A stretch of DNA of 64,000 nt, taken from positions 360,982,639 through 361,046,638 of the forward strand of contig CM046879.1 of the NCBI GenBank assembly GCA_025667525.1. The letters are read 5' to 3'. Shown here piece by piece: positions 30,820 to 42,413 of this stretch (positions within the stretch are counted from its first letter, which is position 1; each line of letters begins with the position of its first letter). Source of the stretch: Glebionis coronaria (Eukaryota > Streptophyta > Magnoliopsida > Asterales > Asteraceae). The notes below the pieces were generated by a model. It did no database searches. It had not been told where the DNA came from and was given only the letters and a program-made list of their open reading frames with translations. The position numbers and the translations under genes are program-made.

Positions 30820-30902
30820 GATGTTTTTAGGGTTTTGTGAAAATTAGGGTTTTGCTGATTTTAGGGTTCTTGTGTTCTTTAAGATCAAAAGTTTCTCAAC
30901 AA

Positions 30903-30914
30903 GCTCTGATACCA
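30903..30914 (-). promoter_or_regulatory. Primer binding site, initiator tRNA-Met type (element H)
   Basis: The sense strand reads TGGTATCAGAGC two bases inside the 5' LTR. This is the standard plant Copia primer site. Confidence 0.92.
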
Positions 30915-30916
30915 AT

Positions 30917-31417
30917 TGTTGATCCCAAACTTAGATCGATTTAGCTTTATGTATACAATATTAGATCAAGTTATACACGTAGAGAAACCTTTGTATATGT
31001 ATATAATAATCTAAGTGTTATTCGGAATTAACACTTAAACAAGAACACACAAGATGTATACAAACTTTCACTTGATTAATGATAACAAACTTGCTTACAA
31101 TGAAAGTGTTTAACGTATGAAACTTATTGAACAATAACCTAAAGGTCTTCTTTTATAGACATAAGAAGCCTTGTACAAGAGTCTATGTATCAACTATTCT
31201 AGGTAAAGATAATTATAGAAAATACAATGTTGAACTTATCTTTACTAGAAACAATATACGCGTAGACTAAATCTTTCCATCAGTGCTTGTCTTCAATGTA
31301 TCAACGCTTGACTTTTTCTTGTCAACGCTTGATCTGTCAGCGTTTGTTTTCTTCCTATCAACGCTTGTTTTACTCTTGTCAGCGCTCAAGTGAACTGGCT
31401 ATATATTATTCCCAACA
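30917..31417 (-). repeat. 5' LTR of Copia element H
   Basis: 501 bp with TGTTGGGAAT...GGATCAACA ends. TATA (TATAAAAG) is at 31157-31150 on the minus strand. U3 holds five or six copies of CGTTGA(C/T) or CGCTGACA words between 31296 and 31386. Confidence 0.9.
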
Positions 31418-31739
31418 GATAAGTAGTTTATGTAATGACCAATCCCAAACGCTCCATAAGAGTTATCGCACGTGTAAATATGACAGGTGGTATGTCAAGA
31501 TTTGTATGTTAGATCGCTCATGTTCAGAAACTACAATAGAATACGCATTCTACCTAGATATGATATGGTTACTAACAGTAACAAAAACTTTGTTGTCCTA
31601 ATATTATCCTATTAATAATTGCATGTGCTAGCCGAGATTCTAATAAATGTACCTGTTACCCAAGATTCCAATAACAACCGTGGTTGGACATGATTACAGG
31701 ATGCAACAGTGGCACAAGCATGTTTACCCTTTTTTATAG
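31418..31739. other. Host intron-like sequence
   Basis: AT-rich DNA without a recognised gene or repeat. Its last bases, CCCTTTTTTATAG, form a good splice acceptor for the exon-like segment that follows. Confidence 0.35.
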
Positions 31740-31820
31740 GGGACACACATTGTGGAGGCAAGAAGACACGACTGTGAATCAAGGCGAGGAAATGCCCATT
31801 TGCATAAAATTGGTTTGCAA
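31740..31820 (+). CDS. Exon-like segment, 27 codons, unknown protein
   Basis: The 81-bp segment lies between the acceptor CCCTTTTTTATAG and a perfect donor GTAAGT (31821). It is a whole number of codons and open in the phase in which the LUC7-like exon ends: VEARRHDCESRRGNAHLHKI. It could be a later exon of the same host gene, whose C-terminal region is usually Arg-rich, or an unrelated gene. I do not recognise the peptide. The rest of the host sequence, to 31992, shows no further exon. Confidence 0.35.
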
Positions 31821-31992
31821 GTAAGTTTTTGTCACCGAGTAAATTGAATCTTTATAGTATATCTACTATTAGGCTCATTGTGCACCTGCCTGAAATGAAA
31901 ATCGCACAAAGTGCCAATCTACTTGAGCTTATGAGTTTAAAAACATGATGACCTCCATTAGATATTAAGTTTAGTTTAAGCTAAAATGGAAA

Positions 31993-34900
31993 TGATGAGA
32001 CTGTAATTATACATAGTCTCATCGTCCAAATCGGGCTTAAAACGCTTAAAATATCATAAAAATACCCACAAATATGCTTGTGTTTGTTCATTGTGTATTT
32101 TAGGTACGGATATCGTGAATTCACCAAAAGATCACAAGAATCAAGCAAAAATGAACACAGGAAATGAAGCCGCACAAAGAACCGGACCCGAATTGTGAAT
32201 TTCTAAAGAATCCCTTGAAGTTTTAAAGATTGTCAAGATTGGTCCTTCATCTTTTGAAGACTTGTCATTTTATACCCTTGTAAAACCTCAAAATTACATA
32301 TGGGTCCCTAAAATATCAAGAATTTACAAGAAAATCCCTTGGAAATGGTCAAATTTGCATAAATGGTCCTTGTTTTAAGTTTGCAATACCAATGTGCCAA
32401 AAGTGACAAGCGGATGAAAGTACTTTACAAAGCGAATGAAGTTATGGTTGTTGGAAACTTTATGTGAAGCTTTTAATATACTGCAGGGGGGTATTTTGCC
32501 CAAAACCAAACTTTATACCCATTTAAACCCGGGTATAACCCATACCCACTTGGATCCCCACCTTACCCATACCATACCCTGTCCAAACCCATCACCCCCA
32601 GCCTAATCCACCAATCATCCCATAACCAGTTAATACTAATTTTGAAAAACCTTTTTTTTAATTAAACCACCGGGAAACAACTTCATTAACCCAAAATTAA
32701 TCAAACACTTGTTCTTCACACCCCATGAACCCTAACCTAATCACCCTACTAATCAAAGGGTTTTGATTGGGGGTTTTCAGCATCATAATTTACTATCAAC
32801 TAAACCTATGCCAAACCCCAAAAGTATGTCACACTCACTCACATGGCCTCCCTGACCTTCCCTTGACCCACTTTGGAAAGAAAACAAATGGGGACCAGTA
32901 CATCAACGATTCATATGCAATTACTCACCTCTCCAAGCAAAGTTTAAAGGCTCAAGATTGATTCAAACAACTGGCATCCTCAACAGCATCACATGGGACA
33001 TTGTTGACTTATTTTTCAAGATTCTTCATAAGGGTAGTATAGGAATTAATTTCTCGGGTTTACTGTAGCTCGTTACAATTCTAGATTGTTCTATACATTT
33101 GTATAAATAGAGATGTTATGTGTCTCTACTTTCCTTTGTTCCAGCCTTTTGTAAAAGTTTTAAGATTTAATGAAAATTATTCTTACTTTATAAAATTCAG
33201 ATGAGTTCCTTACTTTAAATTTTTTATTTAGTGTAATGCTTTTACTTTTTCTGCAAATTAGTTAATTAAATTCGTGGCAAAAGAATTTTTGGTTCAAGGG
33301 CACTTGGCCAGAATTTGAGTTTTTGAGAATTCTTGCTTCATGTTTGATCATAACACCTTGTTCTTGACAAAAACAAGATGTTTTGAAGACATACTTCAAG
33401 TATTTCTTAAGGGCCTGATTGAATTTGGTTTATAGACTTTTCAAAAATCTTTATTCAAAAGAAATTTTTGAGACCCTCTTCTTTATAAGAAGGCTGTGCA
33501 AAGGACTTGACAACTCCTTTATGCATTCTGAGTATAGGGAAGAGTTATTTTCCATTGTTTTGTCACTTGTAGTTGATAACAGTTTGGACAAAAAGATATT
33601 TTCAGAAAAGTTATTTTTGATATTCAGTTTTCTCACTTTCCAAATAAGCTGGATATAATCTATCTGACGAATAGCTTATATCTTGATTTATTTGGACTTG
33701 CAGTTCCTTTCTTTGTGATTTGTGCAGGTTGAAGACCTTATCCCCATCACCTTTCATTTTGATGGTTTTATGAGCTGCTGTAGCTCTATCAACTAAAACC
33801 AGTCATCCATCTCTTACTTGCATTCAAACAAACCTCCAAGCCCTTGTTTACGCTCTTTAAAGCTGGTGGTATCCTCATCTGTGACTTAGCCCGAAAAAGG
33901 TTAAGCTCGGGTAAGTTGAACTCCCTTGTAGTTAGCTTAAATTTTTGGATTCGAGTGATTTTGCTCATGAATGCTTGTTTGTAATTTGTTTAGCATAAAT
34001 CTGTGTTTTTGTTAAGTTATAAGTTTGTTTAAATAGGTTAAACGATTTTAAGTGTGGTTTGTTTGAGTTAAGTTTAAGATTTCGTAGGGCAAAATTTCAT
34101 CTAAATACCTAAAACATCAACAATTATACCACTTTGTGCATATAATTCATCAACTGATCATATTGGGTTTATATTTGAGTTTTGGACTTTGGAAATTGGT
34201 TATTTGTAGTTCATACGGTATTCTAGGTACACATTAGTTGTAAATAGGTTTCAGCAAGGTTGGGGTGGTTTGATAGACCCATAGTTAACTCACTGTTGTA
34301 GCATATATAGCCTAAAGTCCATTTTTCTGTCTAAACTGCCCCACCAGCAATTTTTAGGCCTCATTTTGGGGTTTCGTGGTTTGAAACTTGGTAACTAGTT
34401 AGGTTTAGCCTTGTAATATCTGGTAGTTTAAGTTTTGCAATATTTTGATGGTTAAAATTTGTTTCGTAGTCACTGTTAAGCCAAATTGCCCACCAGACCT
34501 GTCGTTGCCTTCACAGAGCCCTATCTTGGGTAATTCTAGGCTGGCTTAAGTTTTGAGGACTGAATTTAGGTTTCTAGGTTAGGCTTTGGGAGGTTTGAAC
34601 TTACGTTATCTAGTTTTGGAGGGTTTTCGGTGTCTAAACTTGGCATATACTCGTTGTTTTCACAACAAACCCCCCAAACACTTACTTTCTGTCCACGAGT
34701 AACAGTGGGCCTATAGTTGCGTTTATGATTTGGATTTTGGTTCACTGCTGGAGTGTATGATAGATTAGGCTTGCTAATATTTAGATATAGGATTGGGGGC
34801 TTTTTGTGGGCTGTACAGCTTGCCTTAACCACTGTATTGCCTTATAGCATTAGCAAAGCTTACTTTCTGCATAAGAGTTTGATCCAACCCGTTTTTGTGC

Positions 34901-35867
34901 TTGAATATGTGTTATTAATTGGTTTTTGTGTGTTCTATTGTGTTTCTCTTGACTCCCTACTACCCACTGGTTGTAGGGGTGCCGTTTATGCCCAAAAACA
35001 TCGAAAAACAAGCAAAAACGAGCCGAAAAAACATACAGTAGGTTTTTCTTTGTTGTCCGAGAACGCTGCAATTTTTTATTTTTTTAGTGTTGTCTGATAT
35101 CGGAAAACACTGATCTTGGACAAGCCTGTTGTCTGGTAGGATCTTGAACAACACAGAAGTACTCCACCTTGGAGTACTTTGGGGTACTTTCATTTTTAGC
35201 CAATTTTTTTAGTTTTTTTTAACTTTTTCATTTTTCCCTTGTTAATTTAGTTAAAAAAAGATTTTTAGAAAAATAATATTTATTTTTAGCATTATTTTAT
35301 TATTTTTATGTTATTTTAGTTTAAAAAGTGTTTTTAGCCTTTTAAAAATAAAAAAATAGTTTTAAAAATTTAGGAAAAATACTTTTTAGTCTTTCAATAA
35401 TATAAGTGAGTTATTAGTTCAATAAAATAATATTTTGGGCTTTTTCTTAATTATATTTAATTTTAGGGCTTTAATTAGCATTTAAAATTGAATATTTAAT
35501 TAATAAAAGGTTTTAAAATTTATTTATTGGATTTTTATCCTTATTTATATTATTTTAGACTTAGTTTTAACTTTTAATTAGTTTTTAGGTTTAAGTTTTA
35601 ATTTTGTCACCTTTTACGTATTTACGTTCGCGTTTTACGTCATTACGTCGTAGTGTAATCATAGTCGTAGCTCGTCTTTACTTTTTCTCTTTTAAACCAA
35701 AAACGTCACTAATCCAAACTTGATTTATATATTGGCACATTAATCCACACACCTCCTTCGAGAACGAAACCGCATTTATTCGACTTGTCGGTTTTCCTAA
35801 ATCGTCGAGTTTAATACTTGCCGCACTTATACGTTGTTTTCCTAAACGCGTATTTCTACACCTATCA
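31993..35867 (+). repeat. 5' LTR of element D (3.9 kb)
   Basis: Starts TGATGAGACTG and ends ACCTATCA. The TATA box (TATAAATA) at 33102-33109 implies about 2.7 kb of R-U5, unusually long. The ORF at 33419-33658 is repeated in the 3' LTR but has no recognisable domain, and I treat it as chance. The last 700 bp are AT-rich. Confidence 0.88.
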
Positions 35868-35869
35868 AA

Positions 35870-35886
35870 TGGCGCCGCTGGGGAGG
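35870..35886 (+). promoter_or_regulatory. Primer binding site, tRNA-Asp type (element D)
   Basis: TGGCGCCGCTGGGGAGG lies two bases after the LTR. Compared with the site of E (TGGCGCCGCCGCCGGGGA), three bases are missing in the middle, so only the first 10-11 bases pair well. Confidence 0.8.
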
Positions 35887-36284
35887 TGTTTTTAGTGTGC
35901 CATTATTATTACTATCGTGTTTGTGTGAGTAGTGCGTTTTTGCTTTTCAATTTTTGGAAAGCGTGAATATCGTACATACTCATTTTTGTTATTTTTCTCT
36001 ATTATATTATAGTATCCAAATAAATCGTGTTTAATTTTCCTAAATTAAACACAAACCAATCTTTACTATATTGTTGATACCCATTATCGTTTTCGTTTTT
36101 CTTGTGAATATATTACTATATTGTACTACGTAGAACAATAAATATACAAGTACTCCAAAAGCGTGAAAACGCAACCTTGATTCGGGATTTCATCACTCGA
36201 TCATTGTATTCGAATCCAAAGAAAAAGTTTAAAGGCAAAATAGATAAATACTTTCGTGAGGCTTAATTTCAGTTAACACAAACT

Positions 36285-36372
36285 ATAAGGTGGGTATAAG
36301 GCGGTTGTATTTCACGACCTAAGGGAAAAAGGCTCTTAAGTGCTTAGCGCCGCCTCGTTTCCCCCGCTTGCT
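36285..36372 (+). other. Conserved 5' leader block, copy in element D
   Basis: ACTATAAGGTGGGTATAAGG is followed by TTGTATTTCACGACCTAAGG and by GGCTCTTAAGTGCTTAGCGC then CGCCTCGTTTCC. It is homologous to 54108-54190 (E) and to 3225-3140 on the minus strand (A). It lies between primer site and gag. Confidence 0.6.
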
Positions 36373-36710
36373 TGTGCGTGTTTTGAGAAAGAAGGCTAAT
36401 CGAGGGTTTGCCGCCCAAGTATTATCTACGTATATTATATTTGCTTGTGTTTTCAAGATTAAACCCTCTTGAACGTTTTGGTGTTCCACCAACGTTCTAA
36501 AGTCATCGAAGGCGTTCACAACACGTGATCGTTTTCATTCTTTGAGGCTCCTTTAATCGAGAAGATCGATTCGAGGAGAGATTTTGTAGATTTTAGTCTA
36601 CGTAATACAACAAAAAAAATTAAAAAACAATCAAAAATCAAAAAAAAATTGAAAAATCGAAAAACCGCAAAAAGAATCTTCTTTGCTACCACCCATTCTA
36701 CGCTTAGTGC

Positions 36711-38330
36711 ATGCGCACTCGATCGAAGGATTATTTTAATTCTATCGACGCTTCGAATTGACGTAATCGTAATCGAAGGAATCGACGACGTAGACGAGAT
36801 TTAGAAACCGACGTTCCTAATATCGTTGTTGAAGAGACCGTAGAGGAGATGGCCGACAATCGTTCGATGATGGAATTTCTCCAAGCGCCCACCGAGGGTT
36901 ATGGAGACGCGATCGTAATTCCCGCTATCGAAGCGGAGAATTTTGAGATTATGAGCGGAATGCTTTCATTAATCCAAGCGACGAAGTTTCGAGGTCGTGA
37001 AGCCGATAATCCTCATGACCATATTCGGAATTTTGATCGTCTTTTGGCCACGAGCAAGTTTAAGCACGTCGACACCAATGTCGTCAAGCTTATTCTTTTT
37101 CCGTACTCGCTCGATGGTGCCGCCAAGGATTGGTACGAGAAAGAGCCACCTAATTTGATAGTTACGTGGAAGGATCTCGTTTCCAAGTTCGTTAATTATT
37201 TTTTCCCACCGTCTAAGACGACGTTTTTCAAGAATGAAATTACGAAATTTGAGCAAAAACCGAATGAATCTTTTAGAGACGCGTGGGATCGTTTTAAGGA
37301 ATTGCTCAGGCAATGTCCTCACCATGGTTTTTTCGAGTTGCACCAAATCGATACGTTTTACAACGCTAGTAAATTTCAAGAACAAGATTCGTTGAATTCC
37401 GCCGCCGGTAGCAACTTTTTGTGTAAGACTCCGAAAGATGCATTGATAATTATCGAAAACCGATCCAAGGTTTACCAACTCCGCAACGCAGCGAGTGTTG
37501 CCAATGTCGCCAATGTTAGTAATTCTAATCGCGACATTGAGAGAGTTGATGCGAAAGTCGACAAGTTGACGAATGTGTTTACGTCTTTTCTCGTCGAAAT
37601 GCAAAAGAAAGACGCTCCCGCTACGGTGAAAGCGGTTAAGGTTTCGTGTACGTTTTGTGGTGGACCTCATAATTATTATGAGTGTGCGGCTACGGATGGC
37701 CAAACGTCGAATGTGAATGCGTTAAATGGAAACAACAATTTTCAAAATCAAAATAACGCGGGTCCATCACAACAAGGCAATTATAACCAAGGCAACAATT
37801 TTCAAAATCGTAACAATTTTCAAGGAAATAATCAACAAGGAAATTTTTCGAATCAACATCAAGGTTATAATCAAGGTCGTAATTTGAATTGGCAAAACCG
37901 AGATAACAACAACAATCAAAACTCGAGTTTTCAAAAACAACACAATCAAGGAAACAATTTTTCAAGTGGTAATCAAGGAAATTTTCAAAGAAGTAATCAA
38001 AACCAATGGAACTTTAATTCAAATCAAAATAGTTCGTCAAACGATTTTCAAAATTACATGAAAACGAATGAGGCTAATATGAGACGATTAGAGGGAGAAA
38101 TTGGTACTTTGAAAAACGACTTTACTAATACTTTGAAATTGCAAAACACAAAGATTGAGCAAGGACAAATTGACATTAAAAAGATGTTTTCGGCTATTAT
38201 GAACAAAGCCTCGGGTGATTCATCGAGTTCGTTACCTAGTGACACCGTTGCAAATCCGAAGGAACAATGTAAAGCCGCCTCGTCTCGTGAGAAAGGTCGT
38301 GTGATTACCCCTAACCTTGATGGATTTTGA
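36711..38330 (+). pseudogene. Gag of element D
   Basis: The lineage start is the ATG at 36711 (MRTRSKDYF), but a TGA at 36759-36761 (from CGA by one C-to-T change) interrupts it after 16 codons. A downstream ATG at 36849 (MADNRSMMEFLQAPTEGYGD) opens 493 codons in the same frame. The gag core has FPYSLDGAAKDWYEKEPPN, YFFPPSKTT and LHQIDTFYNASKF. The zinc knuckle CTFCGGPHNYYEC is at 37647-37685. Next comes an Asn/Gln/Gly/Phe-rich tract (37710-38050), then a short coiled coil. The frame closes at 38330 and the protease follows in another frame. It would form the particle and bind RNA. Confidence 0.85.
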
Positions 38331-40544
38331 GTTGTTCCTTCTTCTCAACCCTCGACTTCTAAGACGTCTTCTTGTTCTAAATTCGATGGGGTGAACGTGG
38401 CGACCAAGGAAAAGAGTGCACACCCTCGTGTACCTTAAATTCCATCCACGGTTCATAAAGAGAGTTTTATCGACCTTACCAAAGTAACCCTTGAAGAAAC
38501 TTGTGCTTCAATCCTTCTTAAAAACCTAAAAGGCGTATGCCGAGAAAGGAAAAGGATCCGGGCCAATTTCTACTACCTTGTGATTTTTCCGAGATTGGGG
38601 GATGTTTAGCCCTTGCCGATTTAGGTGCTATCATCAATCTCATGCCTCATTCTCTTTGGAAATTGATGAGATTGCCTAGACTTACCCCAGCGAACATGAC
38701 AATCGAGCTTGCAAATTGTACGCCATTAATACCAATTGGAATAGCCGAGGATGTCTATGTTAAAATTGGAAAGTTTGTTTTTCTCGCGGATTTCGTTATA
38801 TCCGATTACGAGTGTGACCCTAAATGTCCCATTATTTTAGGCCGATCATTCTTATCGACGGCTCGAACCGTAATCGACGTTCACGAGGGGAGACTTACTA
38901 TGAGATATGGGGATGACAAAATGGATTTTTTCGCTAGAAAATCCCAAGTGTTTAATGATAATGAAAAAACCGAGGTTTCAAAACCAAATGATTCAAATCC
39001 TAATGATTTCAAAATGTTCACTTTAGCGGAAAGAATGAGGCTTAATGCATGTTTTGAAAGAATTAAGAAAAACGGTTTTAAAGATGATGATTTTAATGAT
39101 AAAGAGTACGTGTACCTAATTCAAAAGGGTATGTGTAAATTTATGGATGAAAACTCACTTTGGGATGTATTTAGCGAAACAAGTGAAACACCAATTCCGA
39201 AAGGAGACGTTAGTGCCATCACGACAATGACCAAAATGGGCTCGTCTTCACCACCTTCGAAGGACCACGTCTTTGAGGCTTCAACTTCTAACTCCATCGA
39301 AGTTCCTCCTATGAGGCTAAAGGTTTTATCGACATCGATCCTCTCGTCTTAGAAAAGTCACCTAAGCATAGTCATTCGACTTGCAAGACCATAGTTGTGA
39401 GTGCTCACGTCGACTCTTTCTTTGACGATGACGATGGCGATTTTGCCGAGATTGATCACGTACTTCGAAATCCACATGCAATTTTTGATTCTCCTAAAAA
39501 GAAACATGTGAAGTACGATGATTACGAGTTTGATCCCGAGATTGAGTAAATCATTGAATGAGAGCTAGCTCTTATGCCTTCACTTCCACCTACAAGTGAG
39601 GTCGATCTTTCCAAAATCAAGGATGAACTTAATGAGTTGGAACGTCTTATTTTCGATGACGAACCAACTCATGTGACCACCAAAAATCCAATTCTCGAGG
39701 AGTTACCTAATAAACACTCCTCAAACGAGAATTACGTTTACCACATTCGTGAGGATTTAACTTATCAACAATCCCCACAAATGGATGATGGTTTCGTGCT
39801 TGATCGTGATCTTTTCGAGAGAGTTTCTAAGATACTCAAGGAGGGGAATGACAAACCTTGGTTTGACAAGCCTATCTTTGATGAAGAAATCGATGAGATC
39901 GACGTTCATGAGGATGACGAGTATGTTGACCCCGAGGGGCGGTGTTCTTTATTGATAAACCTTTTGAGAACTTATACAATCCGCCACCCCCTCCCACCAA
40001 TGACTTAAATGTGAGGATTTTTAGCGTGACTAATTTTGAATTTGACACGCCAGATATTTTCAATATTATCAAATCGGGTTTTCATAAAGAGTTTTTAAAC
40101 GATGAAAAAGGAAAGGATTTAAAAAATGTTTTAAAAGACTTTTCTACATGTTTAACTCCGTCATCACCGCGTTATATGAGTGCTACCACCTCGTCTACTC
40201 CTTTTGACGATGGTTGGTGTGGATCTAGTGTGGGGGAAGCCCCTTATGTTCCTTCACATTTCTCCACCGAGGACGAGATTTACGATCCCGGAATTGCTTG
40301 TAAAGGGAAATCTCGGTCTTCCAAAGATGCAATAAATGGAAATTATATCTATTTGCTTGGTGTGAGTCTACCTCGAGTAGCTCATTATGTTGACTTACCC
40401 ATTGCCCCACCTTTCTACTTCTTATATATTTTCTTCTACCTCTTTGAGGTTTTGATTCATGTTGGAGTGGCGTTGTTTCGTCTTTCATCCGAAAACGAGG
40501 ACGCCATCTTCGACCCCGGTATTTTGCATCATCAAAGGACTTAG
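38331..40544 (+). pseudogene. Protease and acidic tail of element D, frameshifted
   Basis: The protease segment (38537-39352) has ALADLGAIINLMPHSLWKLM, where the Ser usually after DLGA is Ile, and CPIILGRSFLSTARTVIDV. The frame then changes at about 39350, 39570 and 39950. The tail is acidic (VDPEG; FDEEIDEIDVHEDDEYVD) and ends with a hydrophobic run PPFYFLYIFFYLFEVLIHVG (40408-40467) followed by SSENEDAIFDPGI (40485-40523). The order matches element B. RT and integrase are absent: only the 3' untranslated region follows. As it stands no continuous protein could be made. Confidence 0.75.
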
Positions 40545-40643
40545 TCCTTAGTACCGGTTGCTTTTTGGCATTGTTTATCATGTAAGCCCCATCAAAAATG
40601 ACCAAACCATGATTATCCCTAAATGTTCACATTTATGGGGATT

Positions 40644-40701
40644 CAAGTCAAGCTTTTGACTCAGTTATCAAAAACAAGGTGCCTCGTGGGGGATTCTCAT
40701 G
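40644..40701 (+). promoter_or_regulatory. Post-ORF hairpin region, copy in element D
   Basis: AGTC (40646-40649), loop AAGCTTTT, GACT (40658-40661) pairs over four bases. The text CAGTTATCAAAAACAAGGTG and GCCTCGTGGGGGATTCTCAT follows, homologous to E at 60236-60275. The second hairpin seen in B and E is lost here. Confidence 0.5.
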
Positions 40702-40997
40702 CTTATCCTTGTAAATATTATTGCTTTCTTAGTTAATGTAACGAGGGGACTTGTGCTCTTCCGACCTTTGTTCCGTGGTTGTTTGTGATTGTGATTTATT
40801 AGGATCATCGTCATCATTGAAGCCTCTCGTGTTCGTTTTACGGATCACTCAAGCTTCGATCTTTGCCTTTGGAGATTCCGATATCCGATGATATCCTTTT
40901 ATGTTCTAACGTTTATCTTATTAGCATAATTCATAAACGGATTTTAGGTTATTCTTTTTACCCTTTCCATGCTCGATATTAAGCATTCGATTTCGTC

Positions 40998-41066
40998 TCT
41001 AGTATGGGGTGTTTTCACCCCAGACTCGAAACATTGAGGATAATGTTTAGTTTTAGTATGGGGGGT
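40998..41066 (+). promoter_or_regulatory. Internal polypurine and hairpin cluster (element D)
   Basis: TAGTATGGGG contributes GGGGTG (41006-41011), loop TTTT, CACCCC (41016-41021). AAACATTG-AGGA-TAATGTTT (41029-41048) follows, and then TTTAGTATGGGGGG (41052-41065). Confidence 0.65.
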
Positions 41067-42374
41067 GAGTAGATACTTCACCTTGCTTACGTCAACACGC
41101 TATCCAAATTTCATCTTTTTGCTATCGTTCTGTTGCAAAATAAGGCTAAAAATGGCCAAATTTTAAATTTTTTCGTATTTTTCATAAGTGTTTAAGACAC
41201 GAATGTAGGTTTTCCGATGGTGAGAATGAGAGTAATTTTTGACTCGACCGTGCGTGTTGAGCACTTAGCTTCGATTCCTTAACGTTTTTAGGCTAAGTCT
41301 CTTAAATGAGGACGAGAAATGATAGAGTTATTTATAAGTCTCGTAATCGTCATGATCTCATGTGTAGTAATTATTAGCTTATTCTCCCCACGTTTTTGCA
41401 TAATAAATTGTTAATAAATATTGATTTAGCGGTTTAGTCACTATTGTTGGTTTCTAATTTATTTTAGTAGCTTCCATGTAATTAAATTAGGAAAATATTA
41501 AGGTATCGCCAGCGTCACGGTTTTGAAGTATTGGCACCCGAATAATCGAAAGCTTCACCTAATAATAAGATTTCAAGTGCTCACCTAAATTAAGCAAAAT
41601 TTGAAGCTCACAAGGCCGAAAAATCTATGCCCAAACTGAAAGTGAATCAAGCCTTAATCTTTGAAGCCTTAAAGATCCAAAATTCGCTTTAGCGTGAGGA
41701 TATACGTCTTTGGCTAATAAAACCACCGATGAGGCGGATAATAAAAGGCAAGGCAAGACCGAAGTCATAATAAATGCTTCATGGCGAAGTTGAATAAAAG
41801 ATGGAGGTAAACCATGATAATAAAACCACCGATGATGGCGGATAATAAAAGTCATGGTAATAAGTCTCATGTTCAAAACCGTTATAAAACCGTGTTTATC
41901 GATCCTTCTTGTTGACTTAATTTTTTGACATCGTTGTCTATTAGGATGAATTATTTATTAAATGATTTTGGTTACACCGTTAAAACTCTATTTTTAGACA
42001 TAATCTCTATTCACGCATAAGTCAATGATGTATCCTCGTGATCATTAAGACAAAATAAAATATAAGAGATACCAAGTAGGAATAAGGGAGTTTAGGTTCG
42101 TAATTAACACTCATGAGATGTGATCGTGTTTCTAACTTATAATAACAATGATCTCGTTACATGCTTAGCATGGAATTGGGTGAAAATCGAGGACGACGAA
42201 ATTATTTCTAACGAAACATTCACGTGTTCTTGTTCTATGATCCCAAAAGTGACTTAATCATGATGAAAACAATACATTATGTCTAAAACACATGTAGTAG
42301 TTTATTTAAATTTATGTCATCAATAAATATCATCATAAAATGAATTTTGGAAGTGCTATGATACTTAATTCTAG
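41067..42374 (+). other. 3' untranslated region of element D
   Basis: Non-coding. Parts near 41200-41290 and 41990-42330 are homologous to E (60760-60830 and 61960-62290) and to B (13600-13800). A short direct repeat ATAATAAAACCACCGATGA occurs at about 41715 and 41817. No protein signature. Confidence 0.6.
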
Positions 42375-42413
42375 CATTGCGTGGGGACACAGCAATGGTT
42401 TAGTATGGGGGAG
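42375..42413 (+). promoter_or_regulatory. LTR-adjacent hairpin plus polypurine tract (element D)
   Basis: CATTGC (42375-42380) pairs with GCAATG (42392-42397), the inner stem is GTG with CAC, the loop is GGGA, and one A is bulged. GTTTAGTATGGGGGAG follows, ending at the LTR start 42414. Confidence 0.7.

Larger units (their letters stand above)
19542..31417 (-). mobile_element. Full-length Ty1/Copia element H with accessory ORF
   Basis: 11.9 kb in minus orientation. The order is 5' LTR (31417-30917), initiator-Met-type primer site, gag, protease, integrase, RT and RNase H (integrase before RT, so Copia), a non-coding spacer, a 1004-codon accessory ORF, polypurine tract, and 3' LTR (20043-19542). 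Counting by eye, the LTRs differ at about 16 of 500 positions. No matching 5-bp target-site duplication was found (TTTGT left, GATAA right), so ends may have been rearranged. gag and the accessory ORF carry only nonsense changes, while pol has frameshifts too. The element is inactive. Confidence 0.92.

Noticed and set aside
19537..31422. Target-site duplication for Copia H
   Set aside because: The five bases on each side (TTTGT and GATAA) do not match, so none is claimed.
33419..33658. 79-codon ORF conserved at 43839-44078
   Set aside because: The two copies are the paired LTRs of element D, so identity reflects recent insertion, not selection. No domain is seen.
36969..37703. 244-codon minus-strand ORF
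   Set aside because: Antisense shadow of the gag gene of element D.
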